NCBI GenBank assembly: GCA_034638255.1
Contig: JAWPGT010000031.1
Coordinates: 62,001-126,000 of the forward strand
Length of the DNA: 64,000 bases
Reading direction: 5' to 3'
Source: Coprinus comatus
Lineage: Eukaryota; Basidiomycota; Agaricomycetes; Agaricales; Agaricaceae
The translations under genes and the position numbers were made by a program. A model generated the notes under the pieces. That model had not been told where the DNA came from. It did no database searches and saw only the letters and a program-made list of their open reading frames with translations. Positions 1-13,015 of this stretch are shown in pieces. Numbering within the stretch: position 1 is the stretch's first letter; each line of letters begins with the position of its first letter.

Positions 1-381
1 GCCCCCAATGTCGTCTTATCCATAAACTGTATCCTACACGCAGGTGAGAGATATTGAAGGTGTGTAAATAAAGCCCAAACCAGTAAAGGACTAGATGGGA
101 AGTGAGATTAGACCAGGAAGATCAAACAGAAACTATACTTACTACACATGAGGGGCATGATATGTCTATCGATCTTTTTGCTGTAATTGCGGACAAAAGT
201 CAGAGTTTAAACCACAAAATATATACAAGTACTGCGGTACTCACCGTATTCTTTCTGCCTCTTCAGGACTTAACAACCCCTCAAGTCCAGCAACTAGCTC
301 TGCACCAGTGTCCAACTGTTTCGAATACACAAAAGCATCCTTCTCTGAGACGAACTTCTCTTCCTTTGTGTTCTTGACCAT
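1..381 (-). CDS. MFS transporter, allantoate permease (Dal5/anion:cation symporter) type, 5' part only
   Basis: Three exons are visible on the minus strand: 381-245, 180-143 and 33 to the window edge, separated by GT...AG introns. Read together they give an N-terminal cytosolic stretch rich in Lys and Glu, then PEEAERIRKKIDRHIMPLMC, then IQFMDKTTLG. The R-[RK]-K-I-D-x-x-[IL]-M-P-L-[MC] run followed by QFMDK-T-LG is the hallmark of fungal Dal5-like major facilitator permeases, where it leads into the first membrane helix. Such carriers import allantoate, vitamins or other organic anions across the plasma membrane; the substrate cannot be told here. I chose ATG 381 because an in-frame stop lies just upstream. 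An alternative start at 523 would need one more intron. The gene is cut by the window edge, so most of the 12-helix domain is missing. Confidence 0.75.
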
Positions 382-1644
382 CGCAGTGGTTCCAGGCTGT
401 GAGAAGAGGGGAACACGTTAGTCCTGCACCAACGCCTTCATATATCAACTTAGGTGCTAGCTCCATTTTCATCCCTTCTACCAACTGATAAGGTATAGAC
501 ATAGAACTGGTGTTATCATCCATGTGCTCTAGTATTGATTCAGCATGGATGGTAGAAACTCGAGCTTCTTAGCTTGAACTCTAATAATAGCTCTCAAAAC
601 ACTGATTAGCGATTCGTGACATAAAGTAAGCACACGTTGTAATAACAGGCTCATATTAAATCTATACTCTCATTAGTAGAGAGCTGAAAGCAGAAAGTCG
701 ACAATGGATGATGCTTTGAAACACATCAAGAGGTAGGAAAGGGTAGACATTTGGCGGTCTTCGAATTTTGATCGAATTATCTCACGCTCCATCCATCACA
801 CCATAGATTAGATAAGGGAAAAGATAACAGACCTTCCCTTCCTCTTTCCGTGTCAATAACCAAAGGATACGAACTTATCGGTATTGCTCTTTCATTAAAT
901 TACACAACTGTGATAAAGACACACACCAGACACTACGTATTAACAGTCGCACACGAATTGTCAGGATAGCAAATACCTTGCGCAGCAAAACAAGGTACAC
1001 AATTGATGCGATAACAAGGAGCAGGACAGCTTCCCTTCATTTCCTAAACCTACTATAATTATGATTTGAATGAGGAAATCATTCCACAAAAAATGATGTA
1101 TAGTATCCCGGTTTAACAAGCCGACTCCTGATGCGGGGATGATATTGAAATTTGCTCCCGATGAACACGAACATTATTCTAAAATGTTTATAAGCGAGAC
1201 ATATAGACTTTTATCTAACCTCCGCTTATTCGTTTTTGCTCTCCGTTCAATACAGACAATGACGATCCCTGGGGCGATCACTGCGACGCTGACCCTCGTC
1301 AACCCACTTTAACAATGTACTAGGGACGGGATATTGAGTATTCGGGAGGATATATGTTCCCTGTTGTTCCTCTACGACAAGCGAACCCTTACCGATAAGG
1401 CGAGGCTCTTTTCTTGCGATCTAACCAGCGTAAATGTTCCCTACGCGATGCCTTTCTCTTTTTGAACCACAACATGAAAGTCACCCTGAAATTAGCTGGA
1501 ATAACTATAAGTAGCACACCCTGTTCCTTGATTAATTCTCCATCATCGTTCTTACCAGCGTCTCCTCCAACCCCACTGGTGCCAGCTCAATAATCAAGAC
1601 AACCTCTCTCTCCACACTTAATCTCTTCTTCACCTAAATCAATC
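382..1644. other. Intergenic region between divergent genes
   Basis: No supportable gene. This 1.26-kb stretch lies between the divergently oriented MFS gene and the Cys/His protein gene, so it probably holds both promoters. I see no repeat or RNA gene in it. Confidence 0.5.
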
Positions 1645-2123
1645 ATGTCTGGAAGAATCATTTCCGTCAACCAATTCACATTCTGCCTCGACCACGGCAA
1701 CGAGCTTTGCTATACCTGCGACCAAGATTATCGTTCTAACAATAACGAGAGCGCAGACATCTCTAACAAGCTTATCGCTAAGCTTGGTCCCAACTATGAA
1801 ATTAACAATGGCTTCTCTCTCGATGTATGTTACTAGTTTCATCATACCCCGAGCAAAGCTAATATACCCGAACCTCCCCCTTTTCCCTTTCCTTCCTTTT
1901 CCGATCAATTATTCTACTTATCTAGGAACGCCAACCTATCAACATTTTTGCCTATGGTGTAAAAGCAAATACTCATCATCGTGGTCCGCGGGCAACCGGT
2001 TCTTGCAATGACCATGCCAAAGTCGATTGTGGCAAATGTTATGACTGGTCAAATGTTATTGAGGCAGAGGCAACTGGTAATGGTTTTGATGCTGTCCGTG
2101 GAAGGACTGTTAGGAGCGGATGA
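1645..2123 (+). CDS. Small two-exon Cys/His-motif protein (paralog of the gene at 42487-43615)
   Basis: Exon 1 (1645-1824) and exon 2 (1926-2123) are joined at ...SLD|ERQPINIF across a 101-bp GT...AG intron. The protein is about 125 aa with two metal-ligand-like clusters. The N-terminal one is FCLDHGNELCYTCDQDYR (Cx2H...Cx2C) and the C-terminal one is CNDHAKVDCGKCYDW (Cx2H...Cx2C). There is no signal peptide or membrane segment. The gene at 42487-43615 has the same two clusters, the same phase-0 intron position and the same ER-Q start of exon 2, so the two form one family. The paired Cys/His spacing suggests zinc binding, perhaps a MYND-like or treble-clef fold, but I recognise no named family. 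Function is unknown. Confidence 0.7.
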
Positions 2124-2760
2124 ATGTGTTGTCGTTTTTGAGTCGGTCACAAATTATACCACAAACTTAGAAAACTGGGATCGCCGTTTTGAATTTGTAA
2201 ACTAGCACACCGTGGACGCTACGATATGTATGGTTCCCATGGAGTATATATTTAATTCACTTTATTTTCAAAAAGTTTCATGCAGTACGCGTCTTCAATC
2301 TGTCTCGGTAGCAAAACCGCGGGTATAACAGAAAACATGACGAAAGGTACCGAAGGTCACAGCCATATGAATAATTTGAAATTTGAGCTACATATCGGGC
2401 TCGATTCTCGAGTTGTCTGGACTTCGAGGCTTTACTGGGGTCCGATTCCGGACTGAGTTCAGAGTAATAAAACCGGACTGAACCAAAGATAAAAAGTGCG
2501 TAGGAAAATCTAGGGTTGTAGAATCTAGAACTCAGGCGCCCAACAATGATTAATGATTAATGATTGACGTCATGATGAAGGTGGTGTTTATGTTGCAGCA
2601 GATATGGGTACTCGCACTCACGCAGTTCTACTACAGGAAAACTTAGTCAATACAAGAAAATACATCAAAACAAAAATGGAATCAGGATACGAGGGGAGAG
2701 CTACTATTTGTCCATTACAAAGTTTCTCCTTCAAACCCAAAGCTTCAAACTTCTTAGGTT
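2124..2760. other. Intergenic region
   Basis: Lies between the 3' ends of two convergent genes. It holds only short open frames and a short TGATTAA direct repeat near 2549. No gene supported. Confidence 0.4.
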
Positions 2761-5700
2761 TTACAAAGCCAACAACCGATCACGATCAACATTCACCCAA
2801 CTATCTCTCTTTTTCCTGCTAAAAAAAGACATATCACATGCAATCCACATGAGCTGCGGGAACGAAATATAGCGAGTGATGAGAAACACTGACTGTTTTT
2901 TAGTAGGAGATGATGTAGCAGTTGGCGCACCAATGACGAGTTTAACCGTCTTAACCTCAAACCCTCGGAAACTCAACGCAACTGAACATCCAGAACTAGA
3001 ACTGGCCGAACCAGAGCTATCCTCGGCGTCTCCGGAAATCTCGTCGGAGTTGGAACGATTAATGATCAAATCTTGTTCCTCATCCTCCATAAGATTAGTA
3101 ACAAATGCTTTTGCGATGGATAGATGTTTTGAAATGTGAAGCTCCACTTTACCATGTCCACCAAAGGCTTCGTACAATCTCAAAACAACAGTAGTAGGTC
3201 CAGAACCAGAACTAGAATCCGATATGACACTCCCGAAATCATCATATTCACCCCGTTTGACAGTTTCCAGGATGATGTTCCGGTTTCCGGAAAGAGTGAA
3301 GGGTGATTCCATGGAAGAAAGAATCGAATCTCCACCAGTTGGCATGGCACGTACTAGAAATCATCATCATCAAAATTTTACTCTGACAACGTCTACAAAT
3401 AATATACTTACCACGTAAAGGCGAGTTATACAGGTAAGCGGCTTGGGGTACGTCAGACTCCAAGAAATGGCCTTCATGTGGCAATACACCCCATGAGAAA
3501 TGATGAATACCTATGTACATACACCGCCATTAACATTCATTAACACATGTTAAGATAAATGAACATCACAACACATACCCTGGTCTTGTTCGGCATCAGG
3601 TGCAGTTGCAGCTCGTAATAGCGATATACGGAGGACGTTTCCAATACACGAGAAACCGTATTTGGATTCCGAAAGAATAGCGACACCATAGCCGAACTCG
3701 CTTAGGTCTGCGTACTGATGGGCTATGTTAAGACCTCCCTAATCTGACAAAAGATAAGTATCACAAACCTTATGTCCACAGACTTCAAACTAAGAATGCA
3801 ACAGATATTGTTAGCGAATGACTTGAGAGTAGGAATGAAGCGTTACTGACTTTAGCAATGTCCCATGTTGTGTTCTTATGCGTTGGTCTCTGGACATAAC
3901 CGAATTGGGTTTCGTACGTTGCATTTGGATTATGGATATCGAGTGGTAGTTCGACTAGACGAGAGTTCCAGTTTGCTGCAATCTTCAAAAAAGATAGAGA
4001 GAATGTGCGTACATTTCAAGAATTCATGACGTTGATGCCAATCAACGACAGCATCAAAGTTGAAGTAAGGACGCGAGTTCGCTTTGGTAGTGGCTGGAGG
4101 GTGTGAACATTAGAACATGTATAGTATAACATGGCTTAATGAGACCATACCAGCAATAGCATCAAGGGAAATCTTTCAAAGGGGATCAGTTTCTCATGAG
4201 CCATAACGTAAATATTGCAACGTACCGTCACAGTGATCAAACTCTGTCCATAGCGAACCTCAGCCTTGACGGCAGCCCGAAGTGGACCTTGAGCCACAAC
4301 CGAGATATTAGTGAAAGCAAGTTGATGCGCTGTCTCAAGATGGTGGATTTCCACATCTGAATGTAAAAAAAAAAGTACACGTAAGCGAAGGTTCATATCA
4401 AATATGGTAGCGCGTAACACATACCCCAGGCATCCCAATAGTTTGGACGATCTTCGAAGATAACGAGACCACCCGTTTGTCCCTCAGAAATTAACTCGCG
4501 GCTATCAGGTTGATGTATGTCAGGATGTCGAAGTTAAGACACCATGAACAAGACCTTACTTGAGTTTAACGTCCAACAGACTGCTGATACGGCCATTAGA
4601 AATGGTGAGCTGTACGCTGGAGTTGCGAAGAACGAAATGGTTGGAGCCATTAGTGTAAACTATTACGTCATTGCGCTTCAGTGTCCTTGAGGTCAACAAT
4701 CCAAAAATCTAAGTACATACCTGATACGGGTGACAGTTGTGCGTGTAAAGCGCTGCAAGGACTTTTCAGGCCACCAATATGACCACCGGAAGGACAATGC
4801 ATGATAGCATAACCCTCTTTGCCATCATCCGAAGCCTGTAGGACCTGTGATTTAAGTGCAGAGTTCGCTTTGTAAAGGGGAATTCTGATGATATCCCAGC
4901 GAGGGATGAAGGTAGTATTATATCCAATGATCTTGTTGAAGCTCTTAAGTGCTCTCATGGTGGTATCTGGGGTGAGTGGTACAGATCCAGGGAAGAGTAC
5001 ATCCAAAGCCTCGTCCAATAAAGCTTCACCCTCCTCCTTTACTTCGGCATATAGTTTTTCGGCATCATCATATACCATGCCACTAGAAATAGGGTTAGAA
5101 GACAATATCATGGCAGGAGACGGAACCTACATGGCAGAACCGGGCAACACATCATGGACTATATGATACCGATTAGCCACACTGATGGGAAAATAAACAG
5201 CAAGAGATGCGTACATTGGTTTAGTAAAACCTTCTCCCAGCATGTGTCAATTCGCTCTTTGGGATAAATGTACTCTTTGATCTTCTCCGTCTTGTATAAC
5301 GAAGCCAACGTTGTTATATGTTCAACGTCTCGCAGAAGGATTTCAGAATGGCGATTGCCCTTCTTGATAGAGCCTAATAACCAGGTCAATTAAACAACAA
5401 CGGCATGACATCACTATCCATACCATGAGATGTATAAGTGCCACGATGGAACTAAAATATTGCATTTGCATTAGTTTCACCTTGTTATCATACTCATATA
5501 TTTATCATACCTCTAGATAGAGTTCACCTTGCCTTTATTTATTGTCAACCAGAAATTCAAATGCTAATGTTTCACTCTGTACTCACCAATTAGGCAATGT
5601 TTTACCCGCCTTTGTAGATTTCTCTATGTCCTCAAAGAATTCATCGACGGAATGTCCCATATTAACGGGAGGTAGTTCTCTGTTCGTGTTGGTAACGGCA

Positions 5701-7938
5701 CGAATTCGGCGCAACTGAAAAATGTAAAAAAAATGTGCTGAGCTTTTCCTATGTAGTTATAGATTTCGATTGAGCACTTACGTTTTCCAACATTTTTGGG
5801 AGTGGTCCTCCTCCACCATCGCCATTCCCGAAAACGAGAAGAGCAGTGTCAGAAGATTCAAGATTCTAAGGCACATTGTATTGTGATGAGCGGAGTTTGT
5901 GAGTATGAGAAACCACAACATACTTTATGGTTAGTCAAGCCCTTATTGACATCTCCAACAGTGGCCTGAGCAGTATAGGTATCGACTGTGACTCGTTAGA
6001 ATATGTTTGTAGTACAATCGTCAATTTGAGCTTACCAGGGGTCATATGACAGAGTACCTGAGTGCCATCAATTCCAACCCAGTTGAAAGTCGAGTGAGGG
6101 AAAACATTACTGAATACCGCCATGAAATAATATCCGAGTTACAAGGACCACAATACTTACATATTATTCCTGATATTATGACGTTTGAGACTATATTCAT
6201 GTCGATAATTAAGTAAATTAGCTTACCATGATAATTTTTGGGTAAAGAAATAAGACATCCCAGCTCCCCGAATAAGCTGGGGTAAGGCACCTGTCAGACC
6301 GAAAGAGTCTGGGAGCCACGCTGTGTCGCAGCGTTTTCCAAATCTTGTTTCGAAATATCTCTGGCCGAAGAGGAATTGACGGACCAATGCCTCTCCAGAG
6401 GGCATATTTGAATCATTCTCGACCCATGAACCTCCGACAGTATGGAATCGTCCGTCCAGCACTTTCTCCTTCACACGGTCGAACAAGGGAGGATAAAGCT
6501 GTTCAAGCCATTTATATTGCTGAGCCGAACTGCAAGTGAAACGGTGTTCAGGATATCGATCCATGAGATCGACCTGAGTCGCCCAAGAACGTGCAACCTT
6601 TTGTTGGGTAACAGAATATGGCCATAACCATGCTGTATCAATATGGCAGCTAGATGCAACTACATGAGCAATATAAAAAGTGAGAAGAAAGGTTTGTTCT
6701 TACTGGCCAATACCCACGATATTTGCTCTTTCCGGACCTTCTTTGTAGATATCTGCTCCTTTGCTCTCCCAGCCTTCGCCAAATATTTCTTCAGCTCTTT
6801 TTCTTGCTGCAGGAATGCTGGTAGCGTCTCCTTTCTTAAATACATTCATGATTTCGTTGGCAATCACAAGTGCCTTGTTTTGTAACCTGTTAGGTGAAGG
6901 TCAGGAACTAATTGAGTAATAACTCGTAGGTCACTTACGGGGTGTTTCCCGGTAGGGTGTCAATCAATTCACGGAGAGTTTGGAAGTCCCACATTAGTCG
7001 CCATGCTTCTTGGTTGGGAACTACAAGATCAGCAGAGGCCAAAGAGAAGAAGCGATTCATCTGACAGAATATAAGTATATGCTCGATTCCAAGTTACAAT
7101 ACTCACATCCGGAGGTTGAATAGTATCTCCATTCCAAGGCACACCAAACATTCCGTTGCAACTGGATTCGATGACGAATTCATAAACACCTTCCTCCCGG
7201 GCTTCAGGTGGGATAATAAATTCAACTCGTCGATCGCCTCCATAGCCACCAGTAATTCCTTGTAATGGCACTCCATCAACAGTAAATATCATTGCCTCAC
7301 ATCCAGGGTCAAATTCAACTAAAAAGTTCCGTTAGATAGTTATTGTGGGGTATTAGTAGACGATACATTACATTGAACACGTTCATACTGTTTGAAGTAA
7401 TCTGGAATAAAGACAGTGACTTTCCACCAGTGGTTGGTCTAAAATTAAATGGGTGTGAGTATTTTTCACACGGTCAGGTCTTCCCCACATAGTACATACC
7501 CCTGTAAAGTACGAGGTCAATACATATAGCAACAGGTGTGTGAAGAGTACTCACAAGATGGTCCAAAGGAGTCACCCTATGTACATCGCGTAAGCGTATA
7601 CACCTACAACTGAAAAACTACGCACCTTCTTCGCTGATTTGAACTTTTGTTTCATTGCTTCCTCAAATGAGGGCTTTGTAAGGCCCGGAGCGCTCCAACT
7701 TTGGTATGGCAAGTTCAGAGCATGTGTAATAATTGGAGGTCTATACTCACACTTTGAGCTTGACGAAATCTGGACCATCAAGGCGATGTGTGAAGAGGAC
7801 CGAGGAGAGGTTTACGTCTGAGAAATGGCCTCCAGTGAAGTTTCCGAGTCGTTCTCGAGTAAGGCTCTTGATCCATTTTGAGCCTGCACCATTATTAAGC
7901 TGTGGGTACGAGCTTTGGTGGTGGTGACCGCAGCTCAT
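2761..7938 (-). CDS. AMS1: Alpha-mannosidase, glycoside hydrolase family 38 (vacuolar Ams1/MAN2C1 class)
   Basis: A roughly 20-exon gene on the minus strand encoding a protein of about 1,100 aa, the usual length for this class. N-terminal exons carry an [17 protein letters not shown] stretch typical of Ams1-type enzymes. The catalytic GH38 domain shows [10 protein letters not shown] (zinc ligands His and Asp), [20 protein letters not shown], and WLPDSFG with the nucleophile Asp. The C-terminal part ends in the family signature around [26 protein letters not shown] and [14 protein letters not shown] Ser/Asp-rich insertion (about 2990-3060) interrupts this last block. The enzyme trims alpha-linked mannose from free oligosaccharides and turned-over glycans in the vacuole or cytosol. 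There is no secretion signal, as in yeast Ams1. ATG 7938 opens [13 protein letters not shown]. No breaks seen. Confidence 0.92.
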
Positions 7939-8590
7939 GGTTGTTGGTTTGGAGCAAGAGCGTTCACAACACCGTTGACCTCTATAGACACTGTGGGAAT
8001 CATTCGCAACCCTTAATTAGATGACGCGTATAGTGTTGGGTTATAATTAATGCTAACTTATCCACCCTTTTCTTTCAGTAATGTCTGTGCTCCAGCTCCT
8101 CCTTACATCAGTGCTTGCCTCTCTGATGGTTTTAGCGCTTCCCCTAAGTCTCACCATTAATCCCTTCGGTACCTTATAACAGTCCCATGGGCAAGTCTGG
8201 TCCTTAACACTCAGCGTCAACCCTTGTTCTGTCAAATGTTCTGCTACTTATGTCATGTTTACTTGCAAGAGCTAGGCATGTCTGCGGTGTCAACCAAGTC
8301 TTTCATGTTATTGGTTAATCATTGGTATTGCTTCCTACCAGAGACACGTTGTCCTGGAATTGAACATCCCGTTATGTGAACTTATCGTCAAGTACCCACG
8401 CTTCTAATCTAGGTGTCTGTCTCGAAGATCAAGGAACCCAGTACTCACATAGAACAAAAACGTGATTCAACCGTTTGGATAACAAAACAATTGAGTAATA
8501 TCAGAGTTCCTAAAAACATATAAATCGTTCTCACACGATGGAGCATGCCAAGATCCTCAGAGTTCTCCCCACCCCCCACCCTCCACTACC
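7939..8590. other. Intergenic region between divergent genes
   Basis: Holds the upstream sequences of the alpha-mannosidase (minus) and the P450 (plus). No further gene or RNA seen. Confidence 0.4.
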
Positions 8591-10808
8591 ATGGAATTCA
8601 TTTTACTCTTTCTCTTTCTCTGTGGTTCCTTCGTTGTCTTATGGACAAAACTAAGAAAAGCAACATTACCTCTTCCTCCTGGTCCTCCATCCGACCCATT
8701 AATTGGACATATCCGTATCATTCCTGCAGAATCACCAGAGGAAAAGTTTGCAGAATGGTCAAAGTTGTATGGTACGTTTAAGCTCTTTCAACTAAGTGTT
8801 CGAAACCTCGAGCCATTTATTACTACAGGCGATGTAATACACCTTCGTGTCCTCAATCGAGATATGATTATCTTGAGCAGTCTTGAAGCCGCCATAGATC
8901 TTTTAGAGAAGCGTAGTGGGAATTATAGCGACAGACCCGATTTTCCACTTTTCAATATGTGAGTGAACTCCTTGCTAATCACAAACTAATTCACACTACA
9001 TAACATATATAGAATGGGTCGGGTACCAAGCCTGACTTTCCTTCGTTATGGAAAACAATTCCAAAAACACCGACGATTTTTTCAAGAATACTTTGGGAAA
9101 AAAGAAGTCGAAAAATACCAACATATCCAATTAGCAGAAGCAAGACGATTAGCAATCAACTTAATTGAAAACCCTTCCAATGAACTTGATACTATGCTCA
9201 GCCAGTACTACTTGTTCTCATTTAACTTAGCCATAAAACTCACAAATCTACCCCAAAGTTTCTCCACCGCAGTCATTATCAGAGTGGCTTACGGACACCA
9301 AATTCTATCAGCTGACGACCCTTATTTACAAATGGCCAAAGAGAACGAATATACTCTTACACATTGTGGTTCTCCAGGAAGCACTCCCGTTGATTTCTTC
9401 CCAATCCGTGCGTTTTATGTTAAGTACTTCTATACCACTCAACGTATACCAAACTTAATAGTTCAATATTTTCCATCATGGTTCCCCGGGACATTCTTCG
9501 CAGAAAGGGCTCGTGAATATAGACAGGTAGCTCGAAAGATGCATGAATATCCATTCTCAGAAGTACAACGGCAGATGGTAGCTATAATTTAATTCATGTC
9601 TCTAGAGATTACACAACTCACCCTGAAGTTTACCTTAGGCTGAAGGAACAGCTCAACCCTCTTTCCTGTCATATCAACTGGAACGCTTATACAGGGACAA
9701 AATTGAAACACCGGAAGAGATTGAGGATGTCAAAGGTGCCGCAGCAACCATTTACGGTGCTGGAGCAGATACTGTGAGTTTGATATCAATGAATATCGTT
9801 CTTTCTCTAAATATAAATTTATCCACATCCACAAAGACTTGGGCAATGTTATCCGTCTTTATGCTGGCAATGACATTACACCCTGAAGTTGTAGCTCAAG
9901 CACAATCAGAACTCGATTCGGTACTTCAAGGAGGTTTACGTCTTCCCGAGTTATCGGATAGACCTTTGTTACCTTACCTGGAGTGTATCCTCAATGAATG
10001 CCACAGGTAACTTGATTCTTTTAATTTTAAGCCAAATTGATCGATTTTAATGTCTTATGTATGATACCTACAGATGGATGAATGCTGCTCCGCTAGGTAA
10101 GTGGCATGATTACGATTATAGCCAGAAACCGTTTAACCTGTTGGTTCTTCACCTCCGAAACATTAGGGGTACCCCATCGAAGTATTGACGATGATGTATA
10201 CAAAGGAATGTTTATCCCAAAAGGGTCCTTCGTGTTCGTTAACATACGGTATGTAGAATCCTGACAACTAAACTCTTATTCTAATCGTCGTACAAAAAAG
10301 TGGTATATTTATGAACGAAACAATCTACAAAAACCCTCGTTCATTCAATCCATCACGCTACTTACCAAACTCACAAGGTGGACTTGGTGAACCTTATCCT
10401 ACAGCTCATTTTGGATTTGGACGAAGGTATGAAACTATCGTTATCTTCCTTAAATTAAAACCAAATGATAACTTTGGGTGACTATCATGTAGGATATGTC
10501 CAGGTAGATATTTCGCAGATACCAGTCTGTGGTTAGCTATTGCGACTATACTCTCAGTATTGGAAATCAAGAAAGCAATTTCGTCCGATGGAACTGAAAT
10601 TACACCTATTGTGGAATCGACTTCAGGGTTGACTAGGTACGTTCAATATCTGATAGTTTTTTTCTGCTGTGAATGAATGTGTGCTAAATTATTCTGCAAC
10701 TCTCTCACCTATACTACTAGCCATCCTAAACCTTACAAATCAGTCGTTAAGATCAGAAATGAAAAGGCGAAGAAGTTACTTGAGGATATTAAAGCCGAGT
10801 TACGTTAA
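8591..10808 (+). CDS. Cytochrome P450 monooxygenase, O-methylsterigmatocystin oxidoreductase-like
   Basis: Starts with a hydrophobic ER anchor (FILLFLFLCGSFVVLW) followed by the Pro-rich hinge LPLPPGPPSDPLIGH. Further on are the C-helix KHRRFF, the I-helix with A-G-A-D-T, the K-helix ExxR as ECHR, the FNPSRY block that replaces PERF, and the haem loop FGFGRRICPGRYFA, which is split by an intron after FGFGR. About ten exons give the usual length near 510 aa. Several introns are multiples of three without stops, for example 8772-8828 (57 bp), so open frames run through them. The enzyme would use NADPH-P450 reductase to oxidise a small hydrophobic substrate; the substrate is unknown. It ends tail-to-tail 96 bp from the F-box gene. 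All key residues are intact. Confidence 0.9.
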
Positions 10809-10904
10809 ACAAGAAGTTGATGTTGGTAATGTAAAAGGAGAGGAGACTACACATAATTTGGAAATTGAAACAGTGAAAATCAGAAAAGGGGAGACCAATA
10901 CTAA

Positions 10905-12408
10905 TCACAACAAAAAGTAAACAAACTCCAAGACTTCACCATTATAATTCACAGCCCTACCCATCTCTTCATCAAAAGCAGTATGCATAGCCCATCGCAA
11001 CATAGTTGTCCCCTTTCCCGGATTTTTCGTCACCACATTCGAATGACCTTCCCATTCGTGAGTGAACTTGGTATTTGACAGTGCATCGTAATAGTTGAGT
11101 CCAACACTCCGGAATAGTCCCAACCCAATTGGACAGTATATATGAGTACGATCAATTTTAAACTTGATCAACGGATCTCCTTGTAATGGTATTTCTAGTC
11201 CAACGATATCATTGTTTGTCTGGAAAACAAACCGATAATGGCCTGAGCTTCGGTCAAACAAGAACGCCGGTTGAAATTTTGACCCTGGATGTAGTTGCGT
11301 ATCTTGCTTGTACGACCAACTGGGTCTGATCACCGTTGTAGCAGAAGGGCCACAATGGTGCCAGGGTATACGTTGAAGATCTGGAACTTTTTTGCCAGAA
11401 AAACGTGGGATAGGGAACAGTTCAACTTTGTCTTTACTCGCCCAGAGTACCCTGTCGTCGCCAATCGTATACACTAGGTCCTGTTGACGTGTTAGTATTA
11501 TTGATATTTATAAGGATTCATCATTTTGACGTACATCATAGCAAAGATGTTGTACACAAATTCTGGACATTACTAGTACCTCGTCTGAACACTCTCTCCA
11601 ACGAAAAACCTCAATCCAGTGGTGAAAGGATCCTCCAAAGAACTTGAGCATTCTCACAGCCAACGTTTCGTTTACCCCCACAGCAAAGCTCCCCATAAAC
11701 AACCATAATGGAGGGATACATGCCAACGTTCGCGCTTCCAAAGTAGCTGTCGGCCCAGTTCCTACGACGTTGATCTCGCTAATAACAGATCCTATCGTTG
11801 CACTAGAAGCCGTTGTTGAATCTCCGTTGAAGATGAGAGTAAACTTGGATGGTACACTCGGATCGCGCCATAGAGCAATACATCTAATGTCTTTGAGGTC
11901 ATTGCAAAGTAGTTCTTGAATGTCTATAAGCATCCTCGGTTCGATTGTCTCCGAGTCGAGGTCAAAATAAACCATCCCTTTATATTCGACACCACAAATC
12001 AGCCAACGACCACCTGGGAGGAGTCTGAGAGATTGTTCAATGTACTCGTATTTGATAGTACGCCTGCGAGGTACTGGAAGTGTTCGTCTTTCCCATACCT
12101 CTTCCACAAGTAATCGAGGCCAAATCCATTGTCGAAGTTCTTCAGTAGTGATATCTTCGATATGACCACCGCCTGGGATTGGGAGATCCAAATGTCGCTC
12201 GGAATAACTCTTGGCAAAGTTATACCATATGCTTCTGTCGAACGTGGTTTCTCGTAATCGTCGGTTTGTCTATTCCATAGGTCAGCCACTAACAGATGTA
12301 TGTAAGGCAGAATGTCTACCATCCGAAGGGACAGATATCACGGAAATCAAGTTTGCCTGCAATTCCAATACAAAGTTCCACTGGTAGGTCACCTATTCCT
12401 ATTGACAT
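10905..12408 (-). CDS. F-box/beta-propeller-like protein, paralog C (possible frameshift in the F-box exon)
   Basis: The first exon reads MSIGIGDLPVELCIGIAGKL then DFRDI, a degenerate F-box (LP-x-E-L...L-D-F-R-D-I). Later exons continue TNRRLRETTFDRSIWYNFAK and then a long region with repeated WLICG..YKGMVYFDLDS-type strands that look like propeller blades. They end FDEEMGRAV...LEFVYFLL. F-box proteins recruit targets to SCF ubiquitin ligases through Skp1. Paralogs at 13016, 36524, 49815 and 54850 share IWY-N-x-K, the W-I-x-x-R-L-L element and the C-terminal FDEE-x-G-R block. Joining exon 1 (ending at about 12340) to exon 2 by the obvious splice sites shifts the frame by one base, so the copy may be freshly broken, mis-sequenced, or started further in. 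The rest of the frame is clean. Confidence 0.7.
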
Positions 12409-12810
12409 GGTTAGTTTTGGAAGTGGAAGTCTAACGTATATAGCCCTTTAAGATCCTGAGACATTGGGTATGAACGCGTTAGCACTCGTTGAGTTAATGA
12501 CTACACATTCGAGAGAACTTACTGGAACCCTTCTTCACACCCACATGAACGCTACTGTAGAGGAAGTGTTTAGTGTAGAGAAAGTGTTTTGAGTCACAAG
12601 TGTACGGACGACCACGCAGTCACTTCGTGGGCAACTCATGTCGGCAGCTGAACTCATGTTACCAATTGTACTTATGTAAGGTTCACAGGTATTGAGCTCC
12701 GTTACAACAAGGAGTCTTGGCAGGCAAGCTGCCTCAATTGAAGGTGTGAATATTTAATATCGAGTGGTCTGTGTAATGGAATTTCTGTATATATATATAT
12801 ACTTATATTG

Positions 12811-12900
12811 CACACCGAAACCTTACAAATCCGCTGTCCAGACCAGAAAAAACAAAACAAAAAAAGGCAAAAGAAACAACTTGATGATATCAAAGAGTAG
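12811..12900 (+). pseudogene. Relic of a P450 C-terminal exon
   Basis: The sequence matches the last exon of the P450 at 8591-10808: ccgaaaccttacaaatc here against cctaaaccttacaaatc there. A KPYKSAV-like peptide, a Lys-rich run and a leucine-aspartate-isoleucine-lysine tail follow. It sits just 3' of broken F-box paralog D, in the same relative position and orientation that the intact P450 holds to paralog C. No haem loop or other P450 exon remains upstream. I infer a tandem duplication of the P450/F-box pair followed by loss of the second P450. Confidence 0.55.
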
Positions 12901-13015
12901 AATTAATGTCTATAAATGTTTCTGTTTTATCTTAAATGGCATTAGTATTCTTCATTTTCCCTCGAGAATGAAACATAAGCTATATCTCCAACTTCCAATG
13001 TAAAAGAACCAACTA

